Shown here piece by piece: positions 1 to 6,009 of a DNA stretch of 9,872 bases. The number at the start of each line of letters is the position of its first letter. Within the stretch, counting starts at the first letter, position 1. The DNA comes from Chloroflexota bacterium (GTDB lineage: Bacteria; Chloroflexota; Anaerolineae; B4-G1). The notes under the pieces are model-generated. The model was not told the DNA's origin, searched no databases, and saw nothing but the letters and a program-made list of their open reading frames with translations. The stretch spans positions 1-9,872 of the forward strand of contig QMOC01000044.1 of assembly GCA_003648085.1 (NCBI GenBank), read 5' to 3'. A program made the position numbers and the translations under genes.

Positions 1-1536
1 GCCGCGGTGATATTCCAGGTAGAGTTCGCCGTTCCAGACCGGCAGCCGCTCACCAGCCTGCGCTTCAAGGTTCTGGAAGAACTCGCAGGCGCTCCCCAGC
101 CGCACACGCGGAGCGCCGGGATGCTTGGCCAGCCGCTGGCCGTTCTCCAGCATTTCACGGGTTGGGCCGCCTCCACCGTCTCCAAAGCCAAAAGCGGTGA
201 GCAACTCGGTGTGGGTTTCCTTCTGCTGATAGTTGCGCCATGTACCGATGATCTGTCGCGGGGAGAGATCGCCGTTGTACGTGTCGTACCAACTCCCCGC
301 CGTGTCCGGCGTGGTGATGAAGTGGGTAAGGATCTTCGTGCCGTTCAGCCCCTGCCACCAGAAACTGTCGTAGGGCAGGCGATTGTACTGATTCCAACTG
401 ATCTTGGTGGTCATGAAGTACTTCAGGCCGGCCTGCTCGATCAGTTGGGGGAGTGTCCAGGGGTAGCCGAACGTATCGGGCAACCAGAGGATGGGCGTCT
501 CCGCGTCACCGAAGTGCTGACGGAAGAAGCGCCGCCCCAGCAAGAATTGCCGAACCAGCGATTCGGCCCCGGTCACGTTGCAGTCGGCTTCGACCCACAT
601 ACCACCGGTCACTTCCCAGCGGCCCTCCGCCACCCGTGCCCGAATCTGTTTGAAAATATCGGGGTGGTCTTCGGCGACGTAGCAATACAGTTGAGGCTGG
701 CTCTGGGTGAAGTGGAAGTTGGGGAACTGTTCCATCAGCCGCAGGACACTGCTGAAGGTGCAGGCGGCCTTGCGCCGCGTCCGGCCGGTGGGCCACAGCC
801 AGGCTACGTCCAGGTGGGCGTGTCCCACGGCGATGACATCCACCGTCAGGGGCGGCCCTGCCGTCGCCAGGCCCTCGTCGAGGGTTTGTTGTGCCACCGC
901 GACGCTTTCATAAAAGCCGTCCCCGAAAGGCTCATGGAGGTTTAACCGGCGAAACGATTCGTCCAGCGCATTTAGCAGACGCGCTCGGATGGGATCGTGC
1001 TCGTCCAGTTCCCTGAGCACGCCCAGGGCCACGCGAGCAGCAGCGACGAAGTCGCGGGTAGGCTGGTGTATCTGCACGACTTCCGGCTGGCCCATCAAGA
1101 TGGGCACTTTCCCTGTGCCGACCCACCCGTGCAAGGCCAGGATGTGTGTTGCGCCGTCGCGCCAGCGGGGCGGCAGCAGGATCTCCTGGTGATAGGCATT
1201 GATGGCCTGGAAGGCCACGCCGTCAACATAGGCCAGCGCTTCCGGGTGGACGAACTGATGGGCGTTCCCGATGGGCAGGAGGAGCGCCACCGGAGGTCGC
1301 CAATCGGCGGGCACGGTGAAGGTGGTGCGCAGGGTGAAATCCTGGCCCGGTTCACCCCAGCAGGCGCCGGGTTCTATGACCGGCCAATCGCCATCGTCCA
1401 CATCGGAGGCAACGAGGGGTTCATCACCGGCATGAAAGCGGAAAGGGGGCACGGGCTGGCGTCGTCGGTAGACGAACCCTTCAACCAGTGCCAAGCGATG
1501 AGCGATCTTGGGTTCGGTCAGGCGGACGCGATGCAT
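1..1536 (-). CDS. GH38 alpha-mannosidase, C-terminus cut by window edge
   Basis: Hydrolyses terminal alpha-linked mannose by a retaining, metal-dependent mechanism. I translated the minus strand by hand: 512 codons stay open to base 1. Residues 1-230 form an N-terminal region without a signal peptide. The catalytic domain begins at GHAHLDVAWLWP (238-249); by homology H241 and D243 are Zn ligands. GRWEVTGGMWVEADCN (305-320) and LWLPDTFGYPW (350-360) follow, with D354 the expected nucleophile and Zn ligand. EYHRG at the end of the fragment probably holds the last Zn-binding His (H510). The long N-terminal region and lack of a signal peptide resemble cytoplasmic Ams1/MAN2C1-type enzymes of about 1000 residues, so roughly half the protein is missing here. 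The ATG at 1534-1536 is the only usable start after an in-frame stop; its AGAGGA (1538-1543) lies unusually close. It follows the ATPase gene by 21 nt, so it is probably the distal gene of the transporter operon. Confidence 0.93.
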   Translation of the reverse strand, partial: MHRVRLTEPKIAHRLALVEGFVYRRRQPVPPFRFHAGDEPLVASDVDDGDWPVIEPGACWGEPGQDFTLRTTFTVPADWRPPVALLLPIGNAHQFVHPEALAYVDGVAFQAINAYHQEILLPPRWRDGATHILALHGWVGTGKVPILMGQPEVVQIHQPTRDFVAAARVALGVLRELDEHDPIRARLLNALDESFRRLNLHEPFGDGFYESVAVAQQTLDEGLATAGPPLTVDVIAVGHAHLDVAWLWPTGRTRRKAACTFSSVLRLMEQFPNFHFTQSQPQLYCYVAEDHPDIFKQIRARVAEGRWEVTGGMWVEADCNVTGAESLVRQFLLGRRFFRQHFGDAETPILWLPDTFGYPWTLPQLIEQAGLKYFMTTKISWNQYNRLPYDSFWWQGLNGTKILTHFITTPDTAGSWYDTYNGDLSPRQIIGTWRNYQQKETHTELLTAFGFGDGGGGPTREMLENGQRLAKHPGAPRVRLGSACEFFQNLEAQAGERLPVWNGELYLEYHRG

Positions 1537-1546
1537 ATCCTCTTTT

Positions 1547-1572
1547 AGTCCTAGGACTTAGGACTGGGGACT
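1547..1572 (-). repeat. Short heptamer tandem repeat with 12-bp palindrome
   Basis: Read on the minus strand, three 7-nt units (AGTCCCC, AGTCCTA, AGTCCTA) run from 1572 down to 1552. The last unit continues into GGACT, giving the perfect palindrome AGTCCTAGGACT at 1547-1558. The TAA stop of the ATPase gene (1558-1560) lies inside the repeat, so the last codons of that gene are repeat-derived. The array ends just before the GH38 ribosome-binding site. It may be a low-copy genomic heptamer repeat; it is too short to call a terminator, and no T-tract follows. Confidence 0.6.
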
Positions 1573-2667
1573 GACATCGTAGTCCAACGCGCGACCGCTG
1601 GCCTTATCTATCCAACGAATCTTGTCAGTATTCAGGCGCAGCCAGATGGTTTGGCCTGGTTGGGCTTGGAAATCGGCGTCGGTGTTCACCTTGATCTGCT
1701 CAGGCCCCAACTGCATGGTTATCAGGTTGTGAGAACCCAAGGGTTCGACGACGAGCACCGTGGCCTGTAGCGCGTCCTCGGCCGGTGCAGACAACGTTTC
1801 GATATTCTCGGCCCGGATGCCCACCAGCACCGATGGCTCCTTTAGCCGACTGAGCACGGCGCTGGCTTCGGGAGGTGGATAGATCTCGCCGCCGCCCGTC
1901 CGCACTATCAGCCGACCGTCCTCCGTTCGTACTTCCCCATCCAGAAAGTTCATCGGGGGGTTGCCGATGAATCCACCAATGAAAAGGTCGGCCGGTTTGT
2001 CATACACGTTCAAGGGAGTGTCGTACTGGAGGATCTGGCCATCCCGCATCACGGCTATGCGATCCCCCAGGCTCAGCGCCTCCACCTGGTCATGGGTGAC
2101 GTAGAGTGTGGTGGCTTCGATTTCCCGCAGCAGGCGCTTGAGTTCCGCCCGCATCTCGAGCCGCAGCAGGGCGTCCAGGTTGCTGAGCGGCTCGTCCATC
2201 AGCAGCACCAAGGAGTCCACAGCAATGGCGCGGGCCACGGCCACGCGCTGTCGCTGGCCACCACTTAACTGGGACGGATAGCGGTCCAGCAGATTCTCGA
2301 TATGCAAAAGTTCGGCTGCGGATTGCACCCGTTTCTTGATCTCATCTTTGGGCCTGTGCTGCATGCGCAGGCCGAAGGCAACGTTCTCAAAGACCGTCAG
2401 ATGGGGGAAGACGGCATAATTCTGGAACACCATGGCAATTTGTCGCCGTCGTGGCGGGAGGTCGGTTACATCCCGCTGGCCAATGAAGACGCGCCCCTGG
2501 TCCACCTGCTCCAGCCCGGCAATGCAGCGCAAGAGCGTCGTTTTGCCACACCCGCTGGGGCCCAGAAGCACGACGAACTCCCGGTCGTGCACGGTGAGGT
2601 CCACATCCCAGACGGCCTTGACTTTGCCAAAGGTTTTACGCACACTTTCCACGTGTATCTCAGCCAT
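1558..2667 (-). CDS. Sugar ABC transporter ATPase, MalK/UgpC type
   Basis: Energises sugar import on the cytoplasmic face of the membrane, as a dimer with the two permeases encoded upstream. All nucleotide-binding motifs are intact in the 369 residues: Walker A GPSGCGKTT (36-44), Q-loop Q82, signature LSGGQ (134-138), Walker B LVLLMDE (153-159), D-loop SNLD (162-165) and switch His H192. Residues from about 235 to the end match the C-terminal TOBE/OB regulatory region of MalK-type subunits, with full length for the family. The ATG at 2665-2667 has AGGAGA at 2674-2679, 6 nt upstream. It begins 32 nt after the second permease. An ATPase encoded inside the operon suggests this importer does not rely on a shared energy subunit. 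The last residues (SPQS) and the stop codon lie in a heptamer repeat. Confidence 0.96.
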   Translation of the reverse strand: MAEIHVESVRKTFGKVKAVWDVDLTVHDREFVVLLGPSGCGKTTLLRCIAGLEQVDQGRVFIGQRDVTDLPPRRRQIAMVFQNYAVFPHLTVFENVAFGLRMQHRPKDEIKKRVQSAAELLHIENLLDRYPSQLSGGQRQRVAVARAIAVDSLVLLMDEPLSNLDALLRLEMRAELKRLLREIEATTLYVTHDQVEALSLGDRIAVMRDGQILQYDTPLNVYDKPADLFIGGFIGNPPMNFLDGEVRTEDGRLIVRTGGGEIYPPPEASAVLSRLKEPSVLVGIRAENIETLSAPAEDALQATVLVVEPLGSHNLITMQLGPEQIKVNTDADFQAQPGQTIWLRLNTDKIRWIDKASGRALDYDVSPQS

Positions 2668-2699
2668 AGAGTGTCTCCTGTTACCAAATCACATTTGGG

Positions 2700-3527
2700 T
2701 TATTTAAGCGTTATTCCCCACAGGCTAAACAGGTAGCGGCGGATGAAGAACATAAACGTAATCGCAGGGATCAGGATGAAGAAGCCGCCGGCGAAGCGAA
2801 AAGGAAGGGGCGATGCGGCCAACTGTATGAACAGGCGGGCAGGCAGCGTGCGGTTCTGAAGGGTCAGGATGGTGGCAGCAAACACCTCGTTCCACGAGAG
2901 GACGAAGGTAAAGATGGCCGACGCGGCCAGGCCGGGCAGCGCCAGGGGCAACGCCACGCGGGTAAATGCTTGCACGCGGCTGCAGCCAAAGACCGTGGCG
3001 GCCTCCTCCAACTCCTTGGAGACCCCTACGAAGACGCTGCTGGTGACCAGGATCGTGGTAGGCAAAGCCATTGCCACGTGCAGAATGGCCACGCTGATCA
3101 GATTGTCATACAGACCCCATTTCATAAAGGTGACCGCCAGTGGAATGGAAAGGATGACGATGGGAAAGGCGCGGGTCGAGAGGATCATGATACGGAAAAT
3201 ATCCTTACCCCGAAAGATGTAGCGGGCCAGGGCATAGCCGGCCGGCGCCCCTATCACCAGCGATATAACCAGGGTCAGCAGGGCCACGACCACGCTGTTG
3301 CGCAGCGAGGGCAACACGTACTGGGCGCTGACAAAGAATTTCAGCGTTTCCAGTGAGATAGTCTGAGGAAACAGCGACTTTGGCCAACTGTAGATTACAT
3401 CTTTGGGGCTGAAAGCCGCTATTGTGATGAGGTAGATGGGGATAAGTATCCACAGCGCTATCAGGACGGCTACCAGGTACACCAATCCCCGTACGACCAA
3501 GCGGGAATAAGAGGTTTTTCTTTTCAC
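2700..3527 (-). CDS. Sugar ABC transporter permease, MalG type (CUT1)
   Basis: One of the two membrane subunits of the importer. The 275-residue protein shows about six hydrophobic helices (near 13-35, 77-100, 112-131, 143-165, 199-221 and 243-262). Its cytoplasmic EAA loop is EEAATVFGCSRVQAFTRVALP (174-194), which docks onto the ATPase. Length and layout are normal for MalG-type subunits. The start is GTG at 3525-3527, overlapping the TGA of the preceding permease by 4 nt (GTGA). A strong AAGGAGGAG (3536-3544) sits 8 nt upstream, inside the end of the preceding gene. The overlap points to translational coupling and equal subunit amounts. Confidence 0.95.
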   Translation of the reverse strand: MKRKTSYSRLVVRGLVYLVAVLIALWILIPIYLITIAAFSPKDVIYSWPKSLFPQTISLETLKFFVSAQYVLPSLRNSVVVALLTLVISLVIGAPAGYALARYIFRGKDIFRIMILSTRAFPIVILSIPLAVTFMKWGLYDNLISVAILHVAMALPTTILVTSSVFVGVSKELEEAATVFGCSRVQAFTRVALPLALPGLAASAIFTFVLSWNEVFAATILTLQNRTLPARLFIQLAASPLPFRFAGGFFILIPAITFMFFIRRYLFSLWGITLK

Positions 3528-4378
3528 AATACCATCTCCTCCTTGACCCGCAGCGCACGCAGGTAAATGAAGGCTGTGCCCAGGGAAATGACCAAGATGA
3601 ACATGGCGTAGGTCGCAGCCAGGTGAGGACTGCGGTATTCGCTATACCAGCGATAGGCCTCGTTTGCCAGCACTGTCATTCCCCGACCGGCTATAGCCAC
3701 CACGACGGCGAACATCTGGACGGCCAAGATGGTTCGCAGGATCAGCGCTGTCTGGATGCTGGGGCGCAAAAGCGGCAGGGTCACCCGCCACACCCTGGTG
3801 AACCAATTGGCCCCGAAGACCTCGGCGGCCTCGGCGTAATCCCGGGGGATGGATTGCAGTCCGGCCACCAGGATGACAAATACAATGGAGGTAGCCCGCC
3901 AGACCTCGGCCAGAACGATGGCTGCGAACGGCCAGTTGCTTTGATAATTCAGGAAGAGAAAGGGCTTATCCAGAACCCCTAAACCGTAAAGCAAGGAGTT
4001 AAGGTAGCCCCGCTGGGTGAAGATGGAGAACCAGATGATGCCGGCCGCCAGGTCCGAAATGGCCAAGGGGATGGAGTAGATATAAACGAGTATGTCGGAA
4101 CCCCGCAATCGTTCCATCATCAGGAGAGCCATGACCAGCGCCAGGATGAACTGGAGCGGTACGATGGCTATGATCAACTTGACGGTGTTGATAAGCGCCG
4201 CCGAGAACATCACATCGCTGAACATGCGCTGCATATAATCCAGCGTCAAATGCCCATCATCTGCTTGAAAAGCCAATCCGAAGGCCTGGAACATGGGCCA
4301 GGCGAGGAAAAACACCAGATAGAGGGCTGAGGGGAGTAACAGGAGATAAGGTTCCCAGTTGAACCGCTTCAGGTTCAT
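3524..4378 (-). CDS. Sugar ABC transporter permease, MalF type (CUT1)
   Basis: The partner membrane subunit of the importer. With the ATG at 4376-4378 it has 284 residues and about six hydrophobic helices (near 10-32, 62-90, 97-120, 151-174, 204-229 and 253-272). The EAA loop is AEAAEVFGANWFTRVWRVTLP (182-202). It lacks the long periplasmic P2 loop of E. coli MalF, as is usual for the shorter LacF/UgpA-like subunits. A TTG at 4390 could add four residues (MERI), but the ATG follows a GGAGAGG at 4382-4388 and gives the typical charged N-terminus MNLKRF, so I prefer it. It ends in a 4-nt overlap with the next permease. Two hairpins separate it from the binding-protein gene. Confidence 0.94.
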   Translation of the reverse strand: MNLKRFNWEPYLLLLPSALYLVFFLAWPMFQAFGLAFQADDGHLTLDYMQRMFSDVMFSAALINTVKLIIAIVPLQFILALVMALLMMERLRGSDILVYIYSIPLAISDLAAGIIWFSIFTQRGYLNSLLYGLGVLDKPFLFLNYQSNWPFAAIVLAEVWRATSIVFVILVAGLQSIPRDYAEAAEVFGANWFTRVWRVTLPLLRPSIQTALILRTILAVQMFAVVVAIAGRGMTVLANEAYRWYSEYRSPHLAATYAMFILVISLGTAFIYLRALRVKEEMVL

Positions 4379-4398
4379 AATCCTCTCCAAGTTTAAGC

Positions 4399-4430
4399 AG
4401 GGGGAGGCAGAGGCTAACCTGCCTCCCCCT
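4399..4430 (-). promoter_or_regulatory. Strong GC-rich intercistronic hairpin
   Basis: A perfect 12-bp stem (arms 4399-4410 and 4419-4430, AGGGGGAGGCAG / CTGCCTCCCCCT) closes an 8-nt loop in the 80-nt gap between the binding-protein gene and the first permease gene. After the stem the transcript reads GCTTAAAC, so there is no proper U-tract. It is better read as an mRNA 3'-end stabiliser or partial attenuator than as a full terminator. A hairpin here is a known way for sugar ABC operons to make more binding protein than permease. Confidence 0.72.
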
Positions 4431-4437
4431 CTGTTGA

Positions 4438-4460
4438 AGAAGCACAGGCCTCGTGCTTCT
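4438..4460 (-). promoter_or_regulatory. Second hairpin over the binding-protein stop codon
   Basis: Arms AGAAGCAC (minus strand, 4453-4460) and GTGCTTCT (4438-4445) form an 8-bp stem with a 7-nt loop. The first two bases of the stem are the AG of the TAG stop codon (4459-4461). It lies 7 nt before the stronger GC-rich hairpin, so the binding-protein cistron ends in two tandem stem-loops. Probable role: protecting the 3' end of the upstream message. Confidence 0.55.
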
Positions 4461-5841
4461 ACTTCACCTGGCAGGGCCCTTCGCTGGGCGGGTCAGGCGG
4501 CCAACAAGGAGCACCTGTCTCGTTCAGCAATGTCTGCAGGTTCGCCGCTTCTTCCTCCAGCACAGTCTCGATGTCCTCGTCATTGATGACGATGCGCGTG
4601 AAGGCGTCGCGGTAGATCTTGTTGATCTCACCCGAGCGCGGGCCCAGGCCCACCGGCAACATGGCCGGGATAGCGTTGGAGGCAGCGGCCTGCTTGGTTA
4701 CGGCCTCGCCTTGCGCGCGGATCCCCGGCGCGACGTAGCCCGGGAAATCAACCTGGATCGCCGGGAAGAAGCCAACCTCGCGCAGTGTGGTGATCTGGGT
4801 CTCGGGCCTGGTCATGTACTCGATAAGCGCCTTGCCTCCCTCCGGGTTAGGGGCAGTCACCGGCATAGCCAGGCCAACGATGACCGGCATGAAGCCCAGC
4901 CCCTTAGGACCGGAAGGCGACGGCAGCGCCAAGAAGTCGTCTGGCCGCTCCTTGAAGGCATTGATCAGGCGGGCGGTGTGATCCCACGCCACCCACACCT
5001 CCTCGGACATGAGGGGCTCCTGCATGAACTCGTAGGACATTGATTCGGGGTGGACGTACTGCCACAGGTCCTTCACGAACTTCCACATCTCCACCGCCTC
5101 GGGGCTCTTAAAGGTGGTTACCATCCCGCCAGTGTAGGATGGATAGATGTAGCCTTCCAGGAAGCGGTGCAGCAGCCCGTTGACGGGGAAGCCGACCTTT
5201 TTCTCGCCGGTGGCTTCGTAAATGTTCTTGGCCCAGTCGCGGTATTGCTCCCAGGTCAAGGATTCGGGGTCGGCCCCTGCGGGCAAGTAATCCAGAGCCT
5301 GCTTGTTGGCAGCAACGATGTAGGTGGCCTGCATCCACGGGATGAAGTACTGGGTGTCAGTGCCCAACTTGCCGAGTTCCATATAGGCCTCGGGAATGCC
5401 CCGATCCTTCACCTCATCCAGCAAAGGCGAGACATCCTGCAGCGCACCGGCAGCCAGCAGGGTTGGAAACTGACCATGCAGCGCGCCGATCACGTCTATG
5501 GTGCCCTTGCCCGCCTTCACCTCGGCGAGTACCGTGTCCTCAAAGGTGGCATAGTCGGCGGGGACGAACTCCACCTGGCCGGGGAAGTCGGCCAGGATGA
5601 CTCCCCGCATCTTCTCCGCCTCCTCCACCGGGACGCATTGAGTGGAGATGAAGGTGACCTTGCCGTAATCCACGGGCGTGGGCGTGACTTCCACCGGAAC
5701 CTCGACGGTTCGTTCCACAGGCACCTCAACGGTCTCTTTCACCGGAACCTCGACGGTGACCGTGACCGTCTGCGGCGCGCAGGCGGCCAGCAGGCCGATC
5801 ACGATGGCGCCGAGCATCAGCAAACTTGCATACTTCTTCAT
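4459..5841 (-). CDS. Sugar-binding lipoprotein of ABC transporter (CUT1)
   Basis: Captures the sugar outside the membrane and delivers it to the two permeases. The 460 residues begin with a lipoprotein signal peptide, with lipobox LAAC at 18-21 and Cys21 the lipid anchor. A low-complexity linker rich in TVEVPV repeats (25-56) follows, and then the bacterial solute-binding fold (family 1) from about residue 60. Trp and Tyr residues are spread through the domain, as expected for a sugar cleft, but I cannot read specificity from them. The tail is Pro-rich with two cysteines (C446, C457) that could form a disulphide. The ATG at 5839-5841 has AGGAGG (5851-5856) 9 nt upstream. It is the first gene of the transporter block and lies 168 nt after the lacI-type gene. 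Confidence 0.95.
   Translation of the reverse strand: MKKYASLLMLGAIVIGLLAACAPQTVTVTVEVPVKETVEVPVERTVEVPVEVTPTPVDYGKVTFISTQCVPVEEAEKMRGVILADFPGQVEFVPADYATFEDTVLAEVKAGKGTIDVIGALHGQFPTLLAAGALQDVSPLLDEVKDRGIPEAYMELGKLGTDTQYFIPWMQATYIVAANKQALDYLPAGADPESLTWEQYRDWAKNIYEATGEKKVGFPVNGLLHRFLEGYIYPSYTGGMVTTFKSPEAVEMWKFVKDLWQYVHPESMSYEFMQEPLMSEEVWVAWDHTARLINAFKERPDDFLALPSPSGPKGLGFMPVIVGLAMPVTAPNPEGGKALIEYMTRPETQITTLREVGFFPAIQVDFPGYVAPGIRAQGEAVTKQAAASNAIPAMLPVGLGPRSGEINKIYRDAFTRIVINDEDIETVLEEEAANLQTLLNETGAPCWPPDPPSEGPCQVK
5686..5757 (-). repeat. Three 24-nt repeats encoding the TVEVPVxx linker
   Basis: Residues 29-36, 37-44 and 45-52 of the binding protein are TVEVPVKE, TVEVPVER and TVEVPVEV, each encoded by 24 nt. 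The first and third units are almost identical in DNA, while the middle one differs at several synonymous positions. The linker lies between the lipid-anchored Cys21 and the binding domain, so it probably acts as a flexible tether. Similar VEVPVE tethers are, to my knowledge, common in Chloroflexota lipoproteins. Confidence 0.8.
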
Positions 5842-5874
5842 CGCGAAACTCCTCCTTGTCAGTTAATGGTCAGT

Positions 5875-5924
5875 CTAACAGAAGCCGATATGCGTGTTCA
5901 TGGTTTCACCTGATATATGCCCAT
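5875..5924 (-). other. Two overlapping 8-codon frames, possible leader peptides
   Basis: From 5924 the minus strand reads MGIYQVKP and a stop (5898-5924). The next frame, MNTHIGFC and a stop (5875-5901), starts in an ATGA overlap with the first. The first ATG overlaps the extended Shine-Dalgarno-like element, which is too close for normal initiation; the second has only a weak AGGTGA before it. Frames this short arise often by chance, so this is recorded as a possibility rather than a gene call. Confidence 0.15.
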
Positions 5925-5934
5925 CACCTCCTTT
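5923..5934 (-). promoter_or_regulatory. 12-nt perfect anti-Shine-Dalgarno complement
   Basis: On the minus strand this reads AAAGGAGGTGAT, an exact complement of the conserved 3' tail of bacterial 16S rRNA. No ATG, GTG or TTG lies at normal spacing downstream; the nearest ATG overlaps the element itself. The true ribosome-binding site of the binding-protein gene is a separate AGGAGG about 70 nt further on. The element resembles the STAB-SD type of mRNA 5' stabiliser (GAAAGGAGG, described for Bacillus cry3A), in which a bound ribosome protects the transcript. The role here is inferred. Confidence 0.5.
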
Positions 5935-6009
5935 CCCAAATTCGCCGAACTTCGCGCGTATCATCTCGATGAGGGCCAACGTAGGACAACCCACCTCACT
6001 CTTTCCGAG

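Larger units (their letters stand above)
5842..6009 (-). promoter_or_regulatory. Spacer between repressor and binding-protein genes
   Basis: The 168-nt gap contains the binding-protein ribosome-binding site (5851-5856), an extended Shine-Dalgarno-like element (5923-5934) and two tiny reading frames (5875-5924). I see no copy of the AAAACGTTTT operator and no convincing sigma-70 promoter. The best -35/-10 guess, TTGGGA-N16-TATATC, is weak. I also see no terminator after the repressor stop codon. Read-through from the lacI promoter is therefore the simplest source of the transporter message, although a non-canonical promoter cannot be excluded. Confidence 0.5.

Noticed and set aside
7..945. 312-codon open frame on the plus strand
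   Set aside because: It lies antisense to the GH38 gene, whose catalytic motifs read clearly on the minus strand. The plus-strand translation shows no recognisable domain and is typical shadow coding in GC-rich DNA.
997..1548. 183-codon plus-strand open frame
   Set aside because: It is antisense to the GH38 N-terminal region and is explained by the codon bias of that gene.
4379..4390. TTG at 4390 as the start of the MalF-type permease
   Set aside because: The ATG four codons later fits the GGAGAGG site and the usual N-terminus; starting at TTG would place that site inside the coding region.
4391..4430. Intrinsic terminator between binding protein and permease
   Set aside because: The stem is strong, but the transcript continues GCTTAAAC without a U-tract, and the next genes are needed for a working transporter.
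5050..5913. 287-codon plus-strand open frame over the binding-protein gene
   Set aside because: It mirrors the lipoprotein gene, including its repeat linker, and has no family motif of its own.
5961..5972. TCATC/GATGA inverted repeat as an operator in the repressor-transporter spacer
   Set aside because: It has only 5-bp arms around a 2-nt centre, is unlike the AAAACGTTTT operators, and is expected by chance at this length.
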